Shown here one piece after another: positions 29,109 to 32,779 of a stretch of 32,779 nt of DNA. The position numbers were made by a program, and so were the translations under genes. The stretch spans positions 1 to 32,779 of the IMG/VR virus record IMGVR_UViG_3300047557_001104. One strand, given 5' to 3'. This stretch comes from a virus. Position 1 is the first letter of the stretch, and each line of letters opens with the position of its first letter. The notes under the pieces were generated by a model. The model was not told the DNA's origin, did no database searches, and worked only from the letters and a program-made list of their open reading frames with translations.

Positions 29109-30587
29109 ATGGCAACAAGCGTCACTAGTCTTCGCAATCCAATTGACGATTTAACGTCAAAGTTAAATCAACCGCCAACTAAACCTGTCGGTTCAATTGA
29201 AGAACAGCTTAGAGGGCAGCGTGAGCGTGGCGCTGTTGCAGAAGACGTACGTCCACAAGTCATGAAAGAAAGTCTTGGTGCCGTTGAAACAGCCATGACT
29301 GACTTGCAAGCTAAAAGAGAAAAGGGTGCTACAGATTACGGGAATATGCTTGAAAAACAGGCAAAGGACACTGCTGCATTAGAAGAGAAGTACACGGCCA
29401 TGCGGCCAGAACCTATTGAGTTTGCGCCGAGCCAGCAAACCCCAGAGCAATTGCAGACTATTGCTGTGTCAATGATGTTGATTGGAGCGCTAGCAGGCGG
29501 TTCCGCAAAGCGTAGTGGGATTGCAGGTTTGAAAGCCATGAAGGGTATGGTTGATGGCTACAGGCAAGGACGCAAGGATGTCTTTGACCGCGAGAAAACA
29601 ATCTTTGAAAAAGCATTAGACACTCAGAAACAGAAGTTAGACGAAGTTAAGGCGCTTTATGACTCAGCGCTTAGAGCGCAAACTGCTGGACAAACGGCAG
29701 AGGCTAACAAGTTCAAAGCATTGCTAGAGGCTGAAATTGCTGGCGGTTCTATGCATGTGGACATAGCTAGAGGTCGCAATGATGCTGTTAACAAGATGTT
29801 TGACGCCACCTTCAAAGCTCGCGACGAAGCTACTAAGTCATTGATTGAAATCAACAAGGCTAATGAAAATCTCAAGTTGCAACGAGACAGGATGGCACAA
29901 GAAGCTAAATTCAAAGAACGTGAGCTTGAACTTAGAGCACAAGAAATTGCTAATAAAAATGTAAATTTAAAGCCGCCTCCTGCCGAGGTTTTACAAGCCA
30001 ATAGGTTGCGAAGCACTTTGATTCCAAAGATTGAACAAGCGTTACCTGTGATCGATAGGCTTGCTAAAGAAAAAAGCAATCTTGGTGTATCAAAATGGGC
30101 AGAGTTAACAACGTTATTAGCTGCTGACCCAAGGGCTGCTGAGTTTCGTTTCAAAGACGATCCAGAAGCAATTAACTTGATTCTTACATTAGCTTACTTT
30201 AGATCAAAAGAATTCGAGACTGCTGGCAAAGCGCTTACAAGAAAAGAAGACCAGATTCTTGCACCAATTGTTCGTGGCGATTTGCGCGTTTACGAAGGTA
30301 TACGCAATGCGCTTGTTGAAGGGACAAAGACGCTTAAGCAAGAGCAAGCGTCTATGGAATTAAGTTATCCATTTATATCTCGTTTGAATGCTGCCTATCG
30401 TGGAGAGGCTCCTGATCAAGAGCCATCAAAGCCTCCAAGTAATCCTACACCGCCTTCGCCTTCACCAGCCGCTTTGCCTAAGAGACCAGATGGCGTTCCA
30501 AGCAATGCCGGATGGAGTCCAAGTGCCAAGGCTTGGTTTTGGAAAGATGAAAATGGCGTGACTCAGAAAAAATCAGGAGTTCAATGA
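29109..30587 (+). CDS. Coiled-coil internal virion protein (492 aa)
   Basis: A mostly helical, highly charged protein with a short hydrophobic stretch (QTIAVSMMLIGALAGGS, about 117-133) followed by long coiled coil (about 150-290: DREKTIFEKALDTQKQKLDE, KFKERELELRAQEIA). The C-terminal 80 residues are Pro/Ser-rich and end in a WSPSAKAWFWKDENG domain-like segment. Candidate ejection protein; no enzymatic motif seen. The gene follows the last one by two bases and overlaps the next by four. Confidence 0.65.
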   Translation: MATSVTSLRNPIDDLTSKLNQPPTKPVGSIEEQLRGQRERGAVAEDVRPQVMKESLGAVETAMTDLQAKREKGATDYGNMLEKQAKDTAALEEKYTAMRPEPIEFAPSQQTPEQLQTIAVSMMLIGALAGGSAKRSGIAGLKAMKGMVDGYRQGRKDVFDREKTIFEKALDTQKQKLDEVKALYDSALRAQTAGQTAEANKFKALLEAEIAGGSMHVDIARGRNDAVNKMFDATFKARDEATKSLIEINKANENLKLQRDRMAQEAKFKERELELRAQEIANKNVNLKPPPAEVLQANRLRSTLIPKIEQALPVIDRLAKEKSNLGVSKWAELTTLLAADPRAAEFRFKDDPEAINLILTLAYFRSKEFETAGKALTRKEDQILAPIVRGDLRVYEGIRNALVEGTKTLKQEQASMELSYPFISRLNAAYRGEAPDQEPSKPPSNPTPPSPSPAALPKRPDGVPSNAGWSPSAKAWFWKDENGVTQKKSGVQ

Positions 30588-32149
30588 TGGCTGATGAACT
30601 ACCTAAAGATTTGATTTACGGCTCTTCTAACGAAGACATGCCAAAAGATATTGTCTATAGCACTGAAGAAATTGTAAGCAGAATTCCAACAGGTAAGCCT
30701 GGCGGTGAACAGAGGCAAGAAGTCCCATACGGTGAGGCTGCTGCAAAATCAGGCGGTCTTGCTGGCGCTATTTACGCTGGCGCTAGAGCCGCACGACCCG
30801 CTGCCCAGCAATTGCGCAGTTTGCCGCCAACCCCTTACTTCCAACCTTTGCGTGGCGCCGGTTATCTTTTGGATATTCTTGGCCGATCACCTGTAGAAGC
30901 TGTCGCGTCCGGCGCTGCGGCTGGCGCGGCAGGAGAGGCGGCAAGAAGATCGGGGGCCGGAGAAGGCCCAGCATTAGCAGCAGAGATTGCCGCAGGAGCG
31001 GTTCCTTCATTAGTTAAAGGCGCGGCAAGAAGAACGTATGAATCATTGTTAGGAACGCCGTCAGAGAAAGCAGAAGAGCTTGCTCGCAGGGCTTCTGAGC
31101 AACGCATTTCATTGGAGCCTGGTCAGTTAAGACAAGATGTAAAGCAAGCGGCAATGACCGGAGGCACGGCAGACATTGCAAAACAAAATCAACAAAGGTT
31201 TAATGAAATTGCGTCAGAAGCCACCGGTTTAAGTAAGCCGACAATTACTGACGAATTCATTGGTCAAAGGATGAATGCAGTTGGCACGAACATTGGGAAC
31301 ATTATTCAAAGCGTTCCTCTGTATGACCCGTTTCCTGCGATCAATAGGATTAGCAATCTTCTTACAACAGAATTAAGTGTCGGCTCTCCAACGGCGTCTG
31401 TCGCTGCTAGAAACATTCTTTCTAATTTAGAGCAACGTGCTAACCAAGGAGCTGGCATACCAGCAACCGAACTTCAAAGGTTTAGGACTGAGCTTGGCCG
31501 AGTCATAAGAACATCTTCTGATCCACAAGACCGTTTTGCTGCAAGCAACGTCATTGACATTCTTGATGATCTTGTCATGGCTCAACTTCCTGCTGGTCAA
31601 CAAGCGGCTTTGCAACAAGCGAGGACGCAATATCGAGCCGCAGCAACTCTTAACGATTTGTATCGAAGAGGCGGCATTGACCCCAATGGAAACTTATCGC
31701 CTGAAAGGTTGGGGAAATATCTTTTGCAGAAAGACGCTTTGTTTTCTAGAGGTCAAAGTACAAACCCTGTTGCAGGCCTTGGCGAGCTTGGAAGGCAGTT
31801 CAAGTTGCGAGGTATTTTTGAACCACAAATGCCAAGAGGAGCAGAGGCTGGCGAAGATGCCGCAACAAAAGCCGCAAAAGCACTGACTAGATTCAGTAGG
31901 GCCGCTATTGGTGGCGGGGTTGGTTATGCGGCGCAAGGGCCGGTTGGCATGGCTATAGGGACTGGTCTAGGTATGGCAGCCCCTGAGATTGCGGCGGCTC
32001 TTACAAGGACGCCTGGCGCTAGATTTGTTCAACGAACAGGTGCGCCATTCATGAGAGAAGGCGCTATGCCTAGAAGCCCTCGTGTTTTTGCTGGCGTCAG
32101 TTCCGCAGAAGCTACAAAAGGAGAAGCAAATGCCTCTCAAAAAAGGTAG
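30584..32149 (+). CDS. Ala/Arg-rich internal virion protein (521 aa)
   Basis: Begins MMADELPKDLIYGSSNEDMP; a second copy of the PKDIVYS motif follows at once. Gly/Ala-rich hydrophobic helices lie at about 105-145 and again at 435-470 (AAIGGGVGYAAQGPVGMAIG), with a helical Gln/Arg-rich core between. Membrane-interacting Gly/Ala segments are common in phage ejection proteins, so this is a candidate. The second ATG (30587) is seven bases from AGGAG and may be the true start. Confidence 0.65.
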   Translation: MMADELPKDLIYGSSNEDMPKDIVYSTEEIVSRIPTGKPGGEQRQEVPYGEAAAKSGGLAGAIYAGARAARPAAQQLRSLPPTPYFQPLRGAGYLLDILGRSPVEAVASGAAAGAAGEAARRSGAGEGPALAAEIAAGAVPSLVKGAARRTYESLLGTPSEKAEELARRASEQRISLEPGQLRQDVKQAAMTGGTADIAKQNQQRFNEIASEATGLSKPTITDEFIGQRMNAVGTNIGNIIQSVPLYDPFPAINRISNLLTTELSVGSPTASVAARNILSNLEQRANQGAGIPATELQRFRTELGRVIRTSSDPQDRFAASNVIDILDDLVMAQLPAGQQAALQQARTQYRAAATLNDLYRRGGIDPNGNLSPERLGKYLLQKDALFSRGQSTNPVAGLGELGRQFKLRGIFEPQMPRGAEAGEDAATKAAKALTRFSRAAIGGGVGYAAQGPVGMAIGTGLGMAAPEIAAALTRTPGARFVQRTGAPFMREGAMPRSPRVFAGVSSAEATKGEANASQKR

Positions 32150-32312
32150 TAGCCAAAAGACAATCTCTACCAACATTGGTGAGATGGTGCGGAAGTTCAA
32201 AGAAAGTGGCAAGATTGGTACAAGCCGACCTGCCAGTAAGAGAGCTGCAGTCAAGCAGGCTGCGGCCATAGCCTATTCCACAGCGCGTAAAACCAAGAGA
32301 GGTATGCGATGA
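32130..32312 (+). CDS. Small basic phage protein, MPLKKG... type (60 aa)
   Basis: A lysine-rich protein MPLKKGSSQKTISTNIGEMV with AAVKQAAAIAYSTARKTKRG; this layout (KKGSSxKxIxxNI... QAxAIAxSxA) is common in phages, function unknown. I start at 32130, where AAGGAG lies six bases upstream; the longer frame from 32082 lies inside the previous gene. It overlaps that gene's end by 20 nt. Confidence 0.75.
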   Translation: MPLKKGSSQKTISTNIGEMVRKFKESGKIGTSRPASKRAAVKQAAAIAYSTARKTKRGMR

Positions 32313-32488
32313 ACTACGATGGCATGATGAAAGCTGAAGGCAATAAAGAGATGAAGCGTCAGGAGGCGCAGGCAGCAGAGGCAGGTCGCAATGAGGTTGC
32401 AGGTTCGCTTGCAGCGCAACGTGCGCTAGGTCGCCAGCCTATGAACAAGATGCCTGAGCGCCAACCCAAGCGCCGAATGATGCGGTGA
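32309..32488 (+). CDS. Small basic hypothetical protein (59 aa)
   Basis: MNYDGMMKAEGNKEMKRQEA..., Ala/Gln/Arg-rich, probably one long helix with a basic end RQPKRRMMR. The start overlaps the previous stop (ATGA) and the stop overlaps the next start (GTGA), which supports it. Not recognised. Confidence 0.6.
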   Translation: MNYDGMMKAEGNKEMKRQEAQAAEAGRNEVAGSLAAQRALGRQPMNKMPERQPKRRMMR

Positions 32489-32694
32489 AGCGCAAGCAGT
32501 CGGGCATAAACCCTGACTTAGAGGCTGCGATAAGCAAACTCTTGGCTGAAGTCATGGCAGACCCTGAAGCAAGCCTTACAGACAAGTCAAAGATTATTGA
32601 CCGAGCATTGAAGTTAGAAGCCATTCGCCTGAAAGCTAGTGATGCTGACTGGGGAAGAGGTTTCATGGATGAAGACGAAGATGAAGATAGTTAA
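32485..32694 (+). CDS. Small phage protein, SLTDKSKIIDRALKLE type (69 aa)
   Basis: GTG start on a GTGA overlap. The core EVMADPEASLTDKSKIIDRA, then LKLEAIRLKASDADWG, is a pattern common in small phage proteins near packaging genes; a link to the small terminase is possible but unproven. The C-terminus is very acidic (MDEDEDEDS). Confidence 0.65.
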   Translation: MKRKQSGINPDLEAAISKLLAEVMADPEASLTDKSKIIDRALKLEAIRLKASDADWGRGFMDEDEDEDS

Positions 32695-32734
32695 GGTAGA
32701 CTAGATAACCTTAATTAACCCCATGAGGCTGAAC

Positions 32735-32779
32735 ATGGATTCGAATCTTCTGTTGAAGGTAGTACGCATTAGTTTGAAG
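32735..32779 (+). CDS. Truncated start of a plus-strand gene
   Basis: ATG at 32735, with GAGG six bases upstream, opens MDSNLLLKVVRISLK and runs off the window. An in-frame ATG at 32723 lacks a ribosome site. The 40-base gap before it contains a weak inverted repeat (AAGGT/ACCTT) that is not followed by T. Confidence 0.5.
   Translation, partial: MDSNLLLKVVRISLK

Noticed and set aside
32695-32734. Terminator after the last small gene
   Set aside because: AAGGT/ACCTT is only a 5-bp stem and is followed by AATTAA rather than T.

Overview
The window is part of a tailed-phage (Caudoviricetes) genome. It carries the full head-morphogenesis set in the usual order: large terminase, portal, scaffold-like protein, major capsid protein, connector or adaptor. 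These are followed by a long tail-fibre module and very large internal or virion proteins. Gene content (gp88-family protein, short C5-methyltransferase, C4-type small protein, glycine-rich adhesin, 2OG oxygenase, three large candidate ejection proteins) resembles phages from metagenomes or freshwater betaproteobacterial hosts. The host assignment is inference. No tail tape-measure, sheath or tube gene is visible, so a short-tailed (podovirus-like) particle is the best guess. No replication, integrase or endolysin gene was recognised, so the genome continues outside the window.

Layout. (1) Positions 1-3979, minus strand: compact small genes, mostly chained by 4-nt ATGA overlaps, including a gp88-family protein and three mini-genes (25, 57 and 40 aa), two of them single-span hydrophobic. 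A minus-strand intrinsic terminator lies at 2803-2840 and a consensus TATAAT at 684-689. (2) Positions 680-1125: no gene, but strongly folded. A + strand, 26-bp nested hairpin ends in six T (809-884), followed by more nested hairpins up to 1116. (3) Positions 3980-4524: the divergent control region with AT-rich palindromes, repeated GACATTAGAT boxes, a 10-bp inverted repeat 90 bp apart and divergent -35-like boxes. (4) Positions 4525-5821, plus strand: a small RVWR-type protein, a DNA cytosine-5 methyltransferase and, in the +1 frame of the same DNA, a second intact 256-aa ORF of a protein type I recognise from phages. A 73-aa protein and a 52-aa four-cysteine protein follow. (5) Positions 5818-16064: packaging, head and connector genes. 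(6) Positions 16064-22818: tail fibre or adhesin module with shared repeats, a glycine-rich protein, a 2OG-Fe(II) oxygenase and a LamG-like protein. (7) Positions 22835-32149: a 1723-aa repeat-rich protein and three further large proteins that are probably injected or structural. (8) Positions 32130-32779: small basic and acidic proteins, then a truncated gene.

Most plus-strand genes touch or overlap (TGATG, TAATG, ATGA), consistent with one or a few long transcripts. A good internal sigma70-like promoter (TTGACA-17-TACAAA) precedes the gene at 10310. The observations most worth follow-up are the methyltransferase dual-coding locus and the structured RNA region at 790-1116.
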